Below are positions 7,130 to 13,028 of a stretch of 35,720 nt of DNA, in pieces. The stretch is from a virus. A model generated the notes under the pieces. It was given only the letters and a program-made list of their open reading frames with translations. It was not told the DNA's origin and did no database searches. The first letter of the stretch is position 1; the number at the start of each line of letters is the position of its first letter. Position numbers and translations under genes: made by a program. The stretch is taken from IMG/VR virus record IMGVR_UViG_3300037584_004027, positions 1-35,720 of that record; one strand, given 5' to 3'.

Positions 7130-7798
7130 TTATTTTTCTGTTGGGTTGTCGTCCACCCCATGGATGCGGCACTCGAACTTCTTGTCTGCACACAGGTTTT
7201 TGAGGGCTTCAATGACAGAAGCTTCATCGTAGTCACCCACCTTGTCGCGCATCCAGTCAAGGTCGAGGTGTTCAGAGAGGTCGATGTATTGGCTGAACGA
7301 TACCTCGAACCCGCCTGTATATCCACTCTCTTCGATGTGGATGTCGTTGGTGTTGTCAATCTCATCGCAAGCGTTGGACACACCATGTGCCACACCCTCA
7401 CGGAAGATGGCGATGGCTACTGCCTTGGGGATGACGGGCATAGTAGGTTGCTCTGGTTGCTCAAGGGCATTTACCTCAGCCTTGAGTTCTGCAACCTCAC
7501 GTTGGAGCATGACGATGTCGTCGTACTGACCTTGCACCTTAGATTCAAGCTCATGCTTCACCTCTTTGAGATGCTTGATGGTGTTGGCGGCCTTGAACGC
7601 GGCTTCCTTCATCTCATCAATACGCTCCGCATGAATGGCGCCAAGATTCTTGAGCTCACCGACCTTATTTTGGAGGGCTTTCTCACGGCCTGTCTGCTCC
7701 TGATAGGCTGCGTCCATGCTGTCGATTCTGTCGAGCACTTGCTGTGTGTCGTACTTGATGTCCGCAACTTTGTCGCGGAGCTCTTCGATTGTGTTCAT
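7130..7798 (-). CDS. Coiled-coil protein (222 aa)
   Basis: Residues 1-110 are a long heptad-patterned helix rich in Glu, Lys and Leu (for example ELRDKVADIKYDTQQVLDRI), then a Pro-rich hinge EQPEQPTMPVIPK and a separate C-terminal domain of about 90 residues. It probably forms an elongated oligomer. The stop is followed by 75 bases of AT-rich leader of the HTH gene. The upstream DUF8033-like gene ends inside its ATG (ATGA). No enzyme motif is present. Confidence 0.65.
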   Translation of the reverse strand: MNTIEELRDKVADIKYDTQQVLDRIDSMDAAYQEQTGREKALQNKVGELKNLGAIHAERIDEMKEAAFKAANTIKHLKEVKHELESKVQGQYDDIVMLQREVAELKAEVNALEQPEQPTMPVIPKAVAIAIFREGVAHGVSNACDEIDNTNDIHIEESGYTGGFEVSFSQYIDLSEHLDLDWMRDKVGDYDEASVIEALKNLCADKKFECRIHGVDDNPTEK

Positions 7799-7986
7799 GT
7801 GTTCTTGGGTTTACGAAGTTTGAGGCCGAGGTGTTCTGCGACGTAGTTAATGTGTCTTTGTGTTGTTACTGACCAGTAGCCAAGTTGTTGCAGGGTGTCA
7901 CCCTCAATGCGAGCGACAGGTGTCCCGTAGCTGACAACGTAGCCGTTGGTTGTCCATAGATTTTGTTTGAATCGTGGGAATCTCAT
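7795..7986 (-). CDS. DUF8033-like small protein (63 aa)
   Basis: Start at 7986 (MRFPRFKQNLWTTNGYVVSY). The sequence YGTPVARIEGDTL then YWSVTTQRHINYVAEHLGL resembles a small phage and plasmid domain with the pattern VSYxTxVAxI...W..S.TTxRHxxxFL (DUF8033 type). Function is unknown. Both ends are ATGA overlaps (with 7983-8222 upstream and 7130-7798 downstream), so the three are translationally coupled. The longer upstream extension in this frame is rejected as antisense shadow. Confidence 0.65.
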   Translation of the reverse strand: MRFPRFKQNLWTTNGYVVSYGTPVARIEGDTLQQLGYWSVTTQRHINYVAEHLGLKLRKPKNT

Positions 7987-8222
7987 GCTTGGTAGATAAA
8001 TGAGAAGTGTTCTGTGATTGCCCTGCCGTAACGTGTGTGAAACCCATAGCTGTGTGTGCCCAACATTGGTTCGTTGGCAAGTACGAAGCGAAGGACTTTC
8101 CACTCGTCAAGGTCAAAGGTGGATGCGGTTTCCTGTGTTGCTTCGAGAAGCATGCACGGATCGTGACGCATGTCGTGTCCGAGGTCAATCTCGATGTAGT
8201 CTTGTATGTCTTTACTCGTCAT
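7983..8222 (-). CDS. Small hypothetical protein (79 aa)
   Basis: Acidic, with MTSKDIQDYIEIDLGHDMRH at the start and a compact core containing FDLDEWKVLRFVLANEP. No recognisable motif. It is preceded by a leader whose 18 bases (8220-8237, including the start codon) recur exactly at the next gene upstream (8505-8522), and it is coupled by ATGA to the DUF8033-like gene. Confidence 0.6.
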   Translation of the reverse strand: MTSKDIQDYIEIDLGHDMRHDPCMLLEATQETASTFDLDEWKVLRFVLANEPMLGTHSYGFHTRYGRAITEHFSFIYQA

Positions 8223-8237
8223 TGTCTGTAAATTTTA

Positions 8238-8507
8238 TTAGCACCATCCAACATTGGATGAACCGAAGTGAGCAGAGATGGCTTCTTGAATTTTGTAGTC
8301 ACCATCGAAACAGATGCGGATAAAGAAATCGCCGTCCGTTCTGTTGTTAATCACGAACATCCAATCCGAATCACGCACGAATCTTCCGTCATAATCACGG
8401 ATATCAATCATGTCGTATTGGTTGTATCGGTTGTGACTGCGGATGATGTCTTTGATGTCCCGCCTGGCTTCTTTGACCCGTTTGGGGTCGACTTGAATGT
8501 CAATCAT
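8238..8507 (-). CDS. Small hypothetical protein (89 aa)
   Basis: A charged N-terminal helix (DPKRVKEARRDIKDIIRSHN) followed by beta-like segments (DWMFVINNR, DFFIRICFD). No family recognised. Its start overlaps the preceding stop by 8 bp. It shares an 18-base start-region leader with the next gene downstream, suggesting the same mode of translation initiation even though one start lies inside an upstream gene. Confidence 0.6.
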   Translation of the reverse strand: MIDIQVDPKRVKEARRDIKDIIRSHNRYNQYDMIDIRDYDGRFVRDSDWMFVINNRTDGDFFIRICFDGDYKIQEAISAHFGSSNVGWC

Positions 8508-8736
8508 TGTCTGTAAATTTTGGGGAGTTCTCCATGATAAACTTGGACAGCATGTCCTCGATTTCGCTGACCACCTCGTCCACGTCGTTGTTGTCTAGGT
8601 CGTACTCCGTAGTCATAAGGCGGGATAGCTGTTGGTAACCGCTTTCGTCCCAAGTAATGCCGTCGGACTTGTAGCCACGATGGTTGAAGCAGTTGCTGAC
8701 GTAGCACCGCAGGTCGTATAAGGTTTCTTCATTCAT
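8500..8736 (-). CDS. Small acidic hypothetical protein (78 aa)
   Basis: Acidic protein beginning MNEETLYDLRCYVSNCFNHR with two cysteines near the N-terminus and a long acidic helix (DNNDVDEVVSEIEDMLSKFI). It overlaps both neighbours by 8 bp. I recognise no family. The strong negative charge is shared by most proteins in this cluster, which are typical of early phage host-takeover genes, but that role is only inferred from position and composition. Confidence 0.6.
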   Translation of the reverse strand: MNEETLYDLRCYVSNCFNHRGYKSDGITWDESGYQQLSRLMTTEYDLDNNDVDEVVSEIEDMLSKFIMENSPKFTDND

Positions 8737-9310
8737 AGCTGTCAGAGTTTTTAGGTTTGGGGATGCGGAAAGCGTGCATCACATAGTCGTCGATGTCGAT
8801 GAATGCGTGGTTGCCCATGTACACAGAGGATATGAAGTCAGTCAGTTGTTCGAGGGCCTCAACGGATTGGTCGTTGTCCATCACGTCAGAGGACACACGA
8901 GCCACCAAGGACATGCACAAGGGGGTGTAGTCCCATGCAGGGGAGGTATCGAGTTGGTCCCACGTCAGCCAACATGACTCGGTAGAGTCACTGCGGTTGG
9001 ACATGTCAAGCTCGATGATTCGAAACACCTCGACACTAACGTCGTCGCCGTTATCTGCTACCCAATCGTCGTGCTCCATGTCATGTGGTACACGAGCATG
9101 GTAGTCCATGTACTCACGGGTCATGGTGACGATGACGTTCATGGGGTCTGAGTCGTCAATCTCTACGCACATCTTGTCCTTGCGGTAGCCGCTGATGATG
9201 TCAAGGATGTGCTTGTCTGCAAGAGCTCGCTTGGGGAAGAACTCACAGGTGGTGTCGGAGTACCCTTCGAAGAGTCCTGCGACAGCGTGGATTACTGCGT
9301 ACTGCTTCAT
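8729..9310 (-). CDS. Acidic hypothetical protein (193 aa)
   Basis: The largest unknown in this cluster. It is rich in Asp, with mixed alpha/beta character (MKQYAVIHAVAGLFEGYSD at the start, VIVTMTREYMDYHARV near residue 60) and no catalytic or membrane motif I can identify. The start shares one base with the upstream stop (TAATG), indicating coupling. Nothing in the sequence indicates its function; low pI and location suggest an early protein. Confidence 0.6.
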   Translation of the reverse strand: MKQYAVIHAVAGLFEGYSDTTCEFFPKRALADKHILDIISGYRKDKMCVEIDDSDPMNVIVTMTREYMDYHARVPHDMEHDDWVADNGDDVSVEVFRIIELDMSNRSDSTESCWLTWDQLDTSPAWDYTPLCMSLVARVSSDVMDNDQSVEALEQLTDFISSVYMGNHAFIDIDDYVMHAFRIPKPKNSDSYE

Positions 9311-9534
9311 TACTTGTAGGTTTTTTCGATGATGAGGTCAGATGCCTCGTCGATGTTGGAGATGAGTGTGGCAAGAGGGGTCTTGCATGAGTGCTTGCCT
9401 TCCAAGGCGGCACATGACATACTCATCAGTTGTGCCACATCTCGGTGGCGACTGAAGTTGATGATGAGGGTGACCTTGCTCAGGTCCTCCTGAATTGCTT
9501 CGGCAAGTTGCCGTGTGTTCATGTCTTGTAGCAT
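9310..9534 (-). CDS. Small hypothetical protein (74 aa), first gene after the RNA cluster
   Basis: Begins MLQDMNTRQLAEAIQEDLSK, a helical protein with three cysteines and no known motif. It is the first gene downstream of the 450-bp tRNA-like cluster and carries the common leader motif (9546-9556 on this strand, 11 nt before the ATG). An internal ATG at 9522 is an alternative start. It opens the coupled run that continues to the 8-kb genes. Confidence 0.55.
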   Translation of the reverse strand: MLQDMNTRQLAEAIQEDLSKVTLIINFSRHRDVAQLMSMSCAALEGKHSCKTPLATLISNIDEASDLIIEKTYK

Positions 9535-9605
9535 GGTTGATTGAATTGAAGTTTGAAAGTGTTGAGGTCGCCCCTCATAATCTTAGACTTGATTGTCCTG
9601 CGTGT

Positions 9606-9736
9606 GGTGTGGGTGGAATCGAACCACCGACAACCCTCATGTTCATTGCCATTGGGAAACCCTTGGTAAAGGGTGGAAGGAACATCTATTGGGTTGTCAC
9701 ATCCTTACCGCATCCTCATGCGGGATATGTCACACC
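9606..9736 (-). ncRNA. tRNA-like four-way-junction RNA with canonical T-arm
   Basis: On the leftward strand the segment folds into four abutting stems: a closing stem of 6 bp (9731-9736 with 9606-9611), a hairpin at 9700-9730, a long arm at 9629-9698 (8 bp, then 6 bp, then 6 bp), and a 5-bp arm GGTGG/CCACC at 9612-9628 whose loop is TTCGATT, the standard tRNA T-loop. The order closing stem, D-like, long arm, T arm copies a tRNA, but the anticodon arm is replaced by a 70-nt arm and there is no CCA. It may be a decayed or repurposed tRNA. Confidence 0.45.
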
Positions 9737-9767
9737 TGTGGTATCTACATCCTACTGCTAACCACTT

Positions 9768-9855
9768 TGGAAGGGAGGTTGGGATTCGAACACAACTGCC
9801 GTCCGACCTGAGTGGCCATGATTTTAGTGGACGTACGCACCGACTGCGCTCCCTT
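9768..9855 (-). ncRNA. tRNA-like RNA with acceptor-type stem, D-loop and T-loop
   Basis: A 7-bp closing stem pairs 9849-9855 with 9771-9777; next to it lies a D-like arm with loop AGTCGGT, and on the other side a T-like arm with loop TTCGAAT (one mismatch in the stem). If the closing stem is read one base shifted, the 3' end finishes in an encoded CCA (9770-9768). The 88-nt length suits a class II tRNA (Leu, Ser, Tyr), but the anticodon stem is poor and the likeliest reading of the loop (CUAAAAU, anticodon AAA) is unusual, so amino acid identity is left open. Confidence 0.5.
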
Positions 9856-9867
9856 GAAAATCAAAGG

Positions 9868-9932
9868 GGAAGAGGTAGTATCCTATCTACACGCCTACAT
9901 CTGACGTCAGCCCTGTAATATGCTGCTCTTCC
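9868..9932 (-). ncRNA. Linker-less cloverleaf-like RNA (65 nt)
   Basis: Reading leftward from 9932, four stems of 7, 4, 5 and 4 bp follow each other with no unpaired linkers: closing stem GGAAGAG/CTCTTCC, arm CAGC/GCTG with a 10-nt loop, arm ACGTC/GGCGT (one G-U) with a 7-nt loop, and arm GTAG/CTAC with an 8-nt loop. The geometry imitates a reduced tRNA, but U33 and the T-loop consensus are missing, so it is unlikely to be a working tRNA. Confidence 0.4.
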
Positions 9933-9943
9933 TTGAAAAAGGT

Positions 9944-10008
9944 GGGGGGAAGGTGTGACGTTTCACACGCTCATCCAATCGAATTGCATCCCGAAAGGCG
10001 TCCCCCCG
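9944..10008 (-). ncRNA. Fourth structured element of the tRNA-like cluster
   Basis: A G/C-rich closing helix pairs about 10002-10008 with 9944-9950, enclosing a perfect 6-bp hairpin GTGTGA/TCACAC with a 4-nt loop (9951-9968 region) and a short CAAT/ATTG hairpin. Less tRNA-like than its neighbours. It sits directly downstream of the stop codon of the 10020-10232 gene and could equally be a 3'-end stabiliser of that message. Confidence 0.35.
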
Positions 10009-10019
10009 ATGGTCAAACT

Positions 10020-10232
10020 TCAATCAACCAAAAACCTTTCATGCCGTGACACAATTTCGATCGCACGTGACATAGCATATGTGCGTTGTTGTGTCATTGT
10101 ACCCGCTACTTGAGGTGTTGGCAGGTCGAACTTGTAAGTTCCTGCCTCGCTCATGTAACCCATAGTGTCGTTGCCCCGCTGAATAGCATCAGCAAGCTGA
10201 CCTGTCAATTTGATTTTTTCGCTGTGTGTCAT
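10020..10232 (-). CDS. Small hypothetical protein (70 aa)
   Basis: Helical protein starting MTHSEKIKLTGQLADAIQRG; no recognisable domain. Last gene of a coupled run: its ATG overlaps the preceding stop as ATGA. The stop codon lies within the reverse-oriented copy of the leader motif at 10013-10023, just before the tRNA-like cluster. Confidence 0.6.
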   Translation of the reverse strand: MTHSEKIKLTGQLADAIQRGNDTMGYMSEAGTYKFDLPTPQVAGTMTQQRTYAMSRAIEIVSRHERFLVD

Positions 10233-10666
10233 ACTGTTTCTGTTTCGAGAAGTTCATCTTCAATGATGCCCTCCATGATGTGGTCAGTGATTTGATGGAT
10301 GACAACATCCCTGTCGCTCCAATTGCCATACCCCTGAGCATCCAACAAGAACCCTCTGAGTTCTTTGTGCATGTTGTATGGTATATGACTGACAAGGTAG
10401 TCAACAAGGTCTTCATAGAACGAATCCATCTTGTACTCCATCACCTCATCTCCGTGTTCGTCGATGTCTTCCCACCCCTGCCATAGGTTGCAGAACCCGT
10501 TGTTGTAGTAGTCGTAGCCAATTCGAGAGATGGCGCGGAGTGCTTCGGGCCATCCGTCATCTGCCTCACCTGATGCAGGGATAAGTCGCTTCCATGCTTC
10601 GTTGTACTCTGTTTGGTACTTGCCGTCGTTGTCCCAATAGGAACCGACTTCGAGTGTGTTGCTCAT
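10229..10666 (-). CDS. Acidic, aromatic-rich hypothetical protein (145 aa)
   Basis: Rich in Asp, Glu, Trp and Tyr (for example YYNNGFCNLWQGWEDIDEHG), which suggests a compact soluble protein, but no family is recognised. Its ATG overlaps the preceding stop (ATGA), and the leader motif UCAAACUUCAA occupies 10677-10687, inside the 3' end of the upstream coding sequence, 10 nt before this ATG. Conservation of the motif even inside a coding region supports a role in initiating this gene. Confidence 0.65.
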   Translation of the reverse strand: MSNTLEVGSYWDNDGKYQTEYNEAWKRLIPASGEADDGWPEALRAISRIGYDYYNNGFCNLWQGWEDIDEHGDEVMEYKMDSFYEDLVDYLVSHIPYNMHKELRGFLLDAQGYGNWSDRDVVIHQITDHIMEGIIEDELLETETV

Positions 10667-10803
10667 TTTTTTTTGTTTGAAGTTTGACGTGGTTTCTTTG
10701 ACAGGTCAAAGGTGACCCGCTTGATTGCCCAGGCGGTGTGCTTGTTTATTGCTTTGCTCTGCATATCAGCGAGCTGTTTTACGAGGTTGAATTGTTCGCT
10801 CAT
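10663..10803 (-). CDS. Small basic protein (46 aa)
   Basis: Start at ATG 10803-10801 (MSEQFNLVKQLADMQSKAIN), because this ATG overlaps the upstream stop as ATGA. The protein is helical and ends in a lysine-rich tail encoded by the leader motif of the next gene followed by a run of A residues. The last residues (QTSNKKK) are therefore constrained by the regulatory motif. No family recognised. Confidence 0.6.
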   Translation of the reverse strand: MSEQFNLVKQLADMQSKAINKHTAWAIKRVTFDLSKKPRQTSNKKK

Positions 10804-10955
10804 GCCATGTAGTGTGCGTTGTTCATGTTGATGCCGTGGGTGTCCTCCACCCAAAGCTCGATGTCCTCCGTACCATCAGGGTATGTGAATACGTGAGTCA
10901 GTTGCGTGGTGTAGTCTAGGACCACCACTTGATTAGGTCCGAGCGTCATAGTCAT
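10800..10955 (-). CDS. Small hypothetical protein (51 aa)
   Basis: ATG at 10955-10953 overlaps the upstream stop (ATGA), and its TGA at 10802-10800 overlaps the next ATG (ATGA). It starts MTMTLGPNQVVVLDYTTQLT and continues with beta-type segments and an acidic stretch; it looks like a small beta-sheet protein. Short enough to be missed by length-filtered gene finding, but both coupled junctions make it convincing. Confidence 0.65.
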   Translation of the reverse strand: MTMTLGPNQVVVLDYTTQLTHVFTYPDGTEDIELWVEDTHGINMNNAHYMA

Positions 10956-11206
10956 GAGTACTTGTCGTTGATTCGTTGCTTGGTTTCTTCACAGCATGAT
11001 ACCCATGCCTCCATGTTGATGAGGGAGATGCCCTCGCGTCCAGACTTGTGGTACTCAAGGATTTCTTCCTTCTGCGAGATGTAGTGGTCAAGACCACGCT
11101 GAAGGCAGTCGATGACTACCATTTGCACGAGTGCTCCGTGCTTGTTGTACCCCGTCATGAGGTGGCTGATGAACTCGTCGTTCGTCATGTTTTTGATGTT
11201 GTCCAT
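10952..11206 (-). CDS. Small hypothetical protein (84 aa)
   Basis: Helical, with MDNIKNMTNDEFISHLMTGY at the start and a cysteine pair near the C-terminus (WVSCCEETK). First gene of a coupled run of five (10020-11206). It is preceded by the two-tier hairpin (11233-11288) and by the leader motif at 11217-11227, 10 nt before the ATG. No known family. Confidence 0.65.
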   Translation of the reverse strand: MDNIKNMTNDEFISHLMTGYNKHGALVQMVVIDCLQRGLDHYISQKEEILEYHKSGREGISLINMEAWVSCCEETKQRINDKYS

Positions 11207-11232
11207 TGGTGTTGGATTGAAGTTTGAGATTT

Positions 11233-11288
11233 AGAGTGTTCGTGTGTTACACTCTTCACTACGTTCAGAGTTGTAACACACTCACTCT
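11233..11288 (-). ncRNA. Two-tier structured RNA element, copy 1
   Basis: Reading the leftward transcript: outer stem of 6 bp (11283-11288 with 11233-11238), an asymmetric internal loop of A opposite GAA, an inner stem of about 14 bp with one bulge, tandem GA/GA mismatches, then AC/GT closing a 3-nt loop GTA. The same layout with different stem sequences occurs three more times (11965, 13408, 14318). It lies between a stop codon and the leader motif of the next gene. No U-tract follows, so it is not an ordinary terminator. Confidence 0.7.
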
Positions 11289-11291
11289 CTA

Positions 11292-11441
11292 TTAGGGGTT
11301 GAGGTCGAACTGAGTGTTCTTGAATGCCTCTTCGAGGCGCTTCTTGTTACCTGCATCCGCAGCATACCATGTATCAATGAGGCGGTATTCAAAGCTACCG
11401 CAGTTCTGCTGTCGCAGTTCAAGCGTTTCGTGTTGTGTCAT
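11292..11441 (-). CDS. Small hypothetical protein (49 aa)
   Basis: Start at 11441 (MTQHETLELRQQNCGSFEYR), chosen because it overlaps the upstream stop as ATGA; the longer frame upstream is antisense shadow. The protein has a CGSFEYRLIDTWY core and a helical C-terminus, with no recognised family. Its TAA is followed within four bases by the first two-tier hairpin. Confidence 0.55.
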   Translation of the reverse strand: MTQHETLELRQQNCGSFEYRLIDTWYAADAGNKKRLEEAFKNTQFDLNP

Positions 11442-11632
11442 TTGTCTGTTGTTTCTACTCCCCACCACGCAATCTCTTCGTCGTGGATGCGGAACTCGTG
11501 GCATTCTTGCAGTTCGTTTTCCCATACCCCGACCCACACGCCGTGGTCGTCAGGTGCGCCCTGTATATGGGCGGCTTGGAATCCTTTTTTTTGCAGTGCC
11601 TTGACTGCTGATTCGCATTGTTCTTGTGTCAT
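11438..11632 (-). CDS. Small hypothetical protein (64 aa)
   Basis: MTQEQCESAVKALQKKGFQA then GVWVGVWENELQECHEFRI: a small alpha/beta protein with acidic, tryptophan-rich C-terminal half. Coupled at both ends by ATGA overlaps. No recognised family or motif. Like its neighbours it is small, soluble and acidic. Confidence 0.6.
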   Translation of the reverse strand: MTQEQCESAVKALQKKGFQAAHIQGAPDDHGVWVGVWENELQECHEFRIHDEEIAWWGVETTDK

Positions 11633-11943
11633 AGGTCAATGATTACGCCCTTGGATTCAAGAGCATCGGTGATAAATTCAGGGAGTTCGAAGCATCCATC
11701 GTACCCCGTGAGGCGTACATCTCCGTTGTCATCCCAATACACTTCGAGGATTCCGCCTGCATAGAAGCGGTCACCTCCCGTGTCAAGGTCGTAGGTTTCG
11801 TACCACCCACCTGTTCCGTGGTTGGGGTCAATCTCTACGGTGGTGTCCATCTCTACGCCCGTGGCTCGGTCTATGTCAATGTCGTATGCCGTGGTCATAG
11901 CTACGTGTGGTAGCGTGGTCTTGAAGTCTAGTTTGAATTTCAT
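11629..11943 (-). CDS. Acidic hypothetical protein (104 aa)
   Basis: Start at 11943 (MKFKLDFKTTLPHVAMTTAY), just 4 nt after the leader motif (11948-11958). The longer frame runs back through the structured element and is rejected. The protein is beta-rich and acidic (DIDIDRATGVEMDTTVEIDP), ending in a short helix. It opens a coupled run of three genes. Function unknown. Confidence 0.65.
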   Translation of the reverse strand: MKFKLDFKTTLPHVAMTTAYDIDIDRATGVEMDTTVEIDPNHGTGGWYETYDLDTGGDRFYAGGILEVYWDDNGDVRLTGYDGCFELPEFITDALESKGVIIDL

Positions 11944-11964
11944 GGGGTTGAAGTTTGAGTGGTT

Positions 11965-12025
11965 TAGTGTGTTCGTGTGTATCACTTCTACACTTCGTTT
12001 AAGAAGGTGATACACACTCACACTA
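11965..12025 (-). ncRNA. Two-tier structured RNA element, copy 2
   Basis: Outer stem of 7 bp (12019-12025 with 11965-11971), internal loop A opposite GAA, inner stem of 11 plus 4 bp with one bulged base at the same relative place as in copy 1, and a distal AC/GT pair closing loop GAA. Stem sequences differ from the other copies while pairing is kept. It starts three bases after the stop codon of the lipoprotein gene and precedes the leader motif of the 104-aa gene. Confidence 0.7.
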
Positions 12026-12027
12026 CA

Positions 12028-12180
12028 TTAGTTGTAAGCGGCACATTCGGTGTTGCCAACAGGTTTGATGTACTGCGTATGTGCATCATATGTCGTACAG
12101 CCTTGCAAAACGACTACGACCATCAGTGCCGCCATCCATGCGAGGAAGGCAAGGAACGCATAGTTAACTCGATTCTTCAT
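12028..12180 (-). CDS. Small predicted lipoprotein (50 aa)
   Basis: ATG at 12180-12178, TAA at 12030-12028. The N-terminus MKNRVNYAFLAFLAWMAALM is followed by a Val-rich core and the lipobox VLQGC, so cleavage before Cys28 would leave a 23-residue mature lipoprotein starting CTTYDAH. Such small phage lipoproteins act in superinfection exclusion or as outer spanins; an early-operon position favours an exclusion-type or envelope-modifying role, but this is inference. Confidence 0.65.
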   Translation of the reverse strand: MKNRVNYAFLAFLAWMAALMVVVVLQGCTTYDAHTQYIKPVGNTECAAYN

Positions 12181-12205
12181 GTAATATGTATTATGTGTTT
12201 GTGTT

Positions 12206-12358
12206 TCAGTTAGTTACGTTCCACACCTCATCAAAGATGAAGCGGTTTTCTCTACGCATATATGATACGTAGTTGTCGTAGTGGTTTTTGTCTTTGAATG
12301 TTTTAACAACAACAAACTTTCTTCCGTTAGGGATGATGAATTGTATTTTCTTTGTCAT
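12206..12358 (-). CDS. Small basic hypothetical protein (50 aa)
   Basis: ATG 12358-12356 overlaps the upstream stop as ATGA; TGA at 12208-12206. Sequence MTKKIQFIIPNGRKFVVVKT, then a basic aromatic helix and VWNVTN. Probably a small beta-alpha domain. Coupling to the upstream gene and lack of a better frame support it. No family recognised. Confidence 0.6.
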   Translation of the reverse strand: MTKKIQFIIPNGRKFVVVKTFKDKNHYDNYVSYMRRENRFIFDEVWNVTN

Positions 12359-12957
12359 GTCCATAGTTCTCTGATGACCAACCATACCACAGCTTGCAAA
12401 TGTGCAGGGGCATACCCCATGTCATATGAGATGCGTTGGAACTTGCGTTCCAATAGGTCGTATTGCTTCGGTGTAATCTGGTTGTCCAAGTTCTTCCGAG
12501 TCTTCGACTTGGTCTGAAAGCTGTACACCATCCATGTATCAATCGTGACAGCATTCATATCAAATGCACCCACATTCAAAGCGAATCGGTGAGTCTTTCG
12601 GCTTGCTTCGTGGACTTGAATCAGTCCCTTTGCAATGTTGAATGCCTTGACCTTGTTGGAATTGAAGGTGCTGACCTTCACACGATCGTGTGATACGTCA
12701 TCATGTACAGCTTGAAAGACGTTCCAAGCATCAATCTTGTTTCGTTCCCATCTGTTTCTCGGAGAGAGAGCCGAGATGACTCCCCCTGCACGGAGTGGTG
12801 ATATGTCGAATTCATTGGACAGCATCAGAGCAAAGCCCTTGGCTTCGTCGTACCATGCCACACCATCTTGTATGACATCATCCGTTGCCATGTCATGCCA
12901 ATGTGATACGTTGCTACGCATCTTTGACATCATCTTGTCAAATGTTTTTGGATTCAT
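12355..12957 (-). CDS. Conserved phage hypothetical protein, DUF7178-like (200 aa)
   Basis: Start at 12957 (MNPKTFDKMMSKMRSNVSHW), 10 nt after the leader motif. The core GGVISALSPRNRWERNKIDA, then FNSNKVKAFNIAKG, then NAVTIDTWMV follows the pattern of a phage family (DUF7178 type) with a GVIxALSPxxxWExN motif, a KAxxI helix and a late TID motif. Its biochemical role is not established to my knowledge; the helical layout is compatible with a DNA-associated protein. Several short perfect hairpins occur in the gene (for example near 12439-12456 and 12664-12680). Confidence 0.6.
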   Translation of the reverse strand: MNPKTFDKMMSKMRSNVSHWHDMATDDVIQDGVAWYDEAKGFALMLSNEFDISPLRAGGVISALSPRNRWERNKIDAWNVFQAVHDDVSHDRVKVSTFNSNKVKAFNIAKGLIQVHEASRKTHRFALNVGAFDMNAVTIDTWMVYSFQTKSKTRKNLDNQITPKQYDLLERKFQRISYDMGYAPAHLQAVVWLVIRELWT

Positions 12958-12976
12958 CGTAGATGATTTGAAGTTT

Positions 12977-13028
12977 GATACAGACACCCCGAAGGGTGTT
13001 TCGTCCACTCAGGACTCGTCAGTGTACC
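12977..13028 (-). ncRNA. Type I hammerhead ribozyme, copy 1
   Basis: Every core element of a hammerhead is present on the leftward strand: stem I 13028-13023 with 12982-12977 (6 bp), CUGACGA at 13022-13016, stem II GTCC/GGAC with loop TGAGT, GAA at 13002-13000, stem III ACACCC/GGGTGT with loop TTCG beginning with the required A15.1-U16.1 pair, and C17 at 12983. The open helix is stem I, so it is type I. Cleavage would fall between 12983 and 12982, leaving a 25-nt leader with the common motif before the ATG at 12957. The UGA stop of the upstream gene is part of the CUGA core. Confidence 0.9.

Larger units (their letters stand above)
9535..10029. repeat. Inverted repeats bounding the tRNA-like RNA cluster
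   Basis: The left copy at 9535-9556 reads GGTTGATTGA-ATTGA-AGTTTGA; the right copy at 10013-10029 is its reverse complement except that the central 5 bases are missing. Each contains the TTGAAGTTTGA leader motif. Together they bracket the only long non-coding stretch of the left arm apart from the arm-switch region. They may simply be two leader motifs in opposite orientation, or the ends of a transferred cassette. Confidence 0.5.

Noticed and set aside
6531-7193. Long version of the double-HTH gene starting at 7193
   Set aside because: The extra 46 residues translate an AT-rich leader and the end of the previous gene in another frame.
9768-9855. Naming the second tRNA-like element as a specific tRNA (Leu, Phe or suppressor)
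   Set aside because: The anticodon stem cannot be drawn without mismatches, and the readable loop gives AAA, which is rarely a real anticodon.
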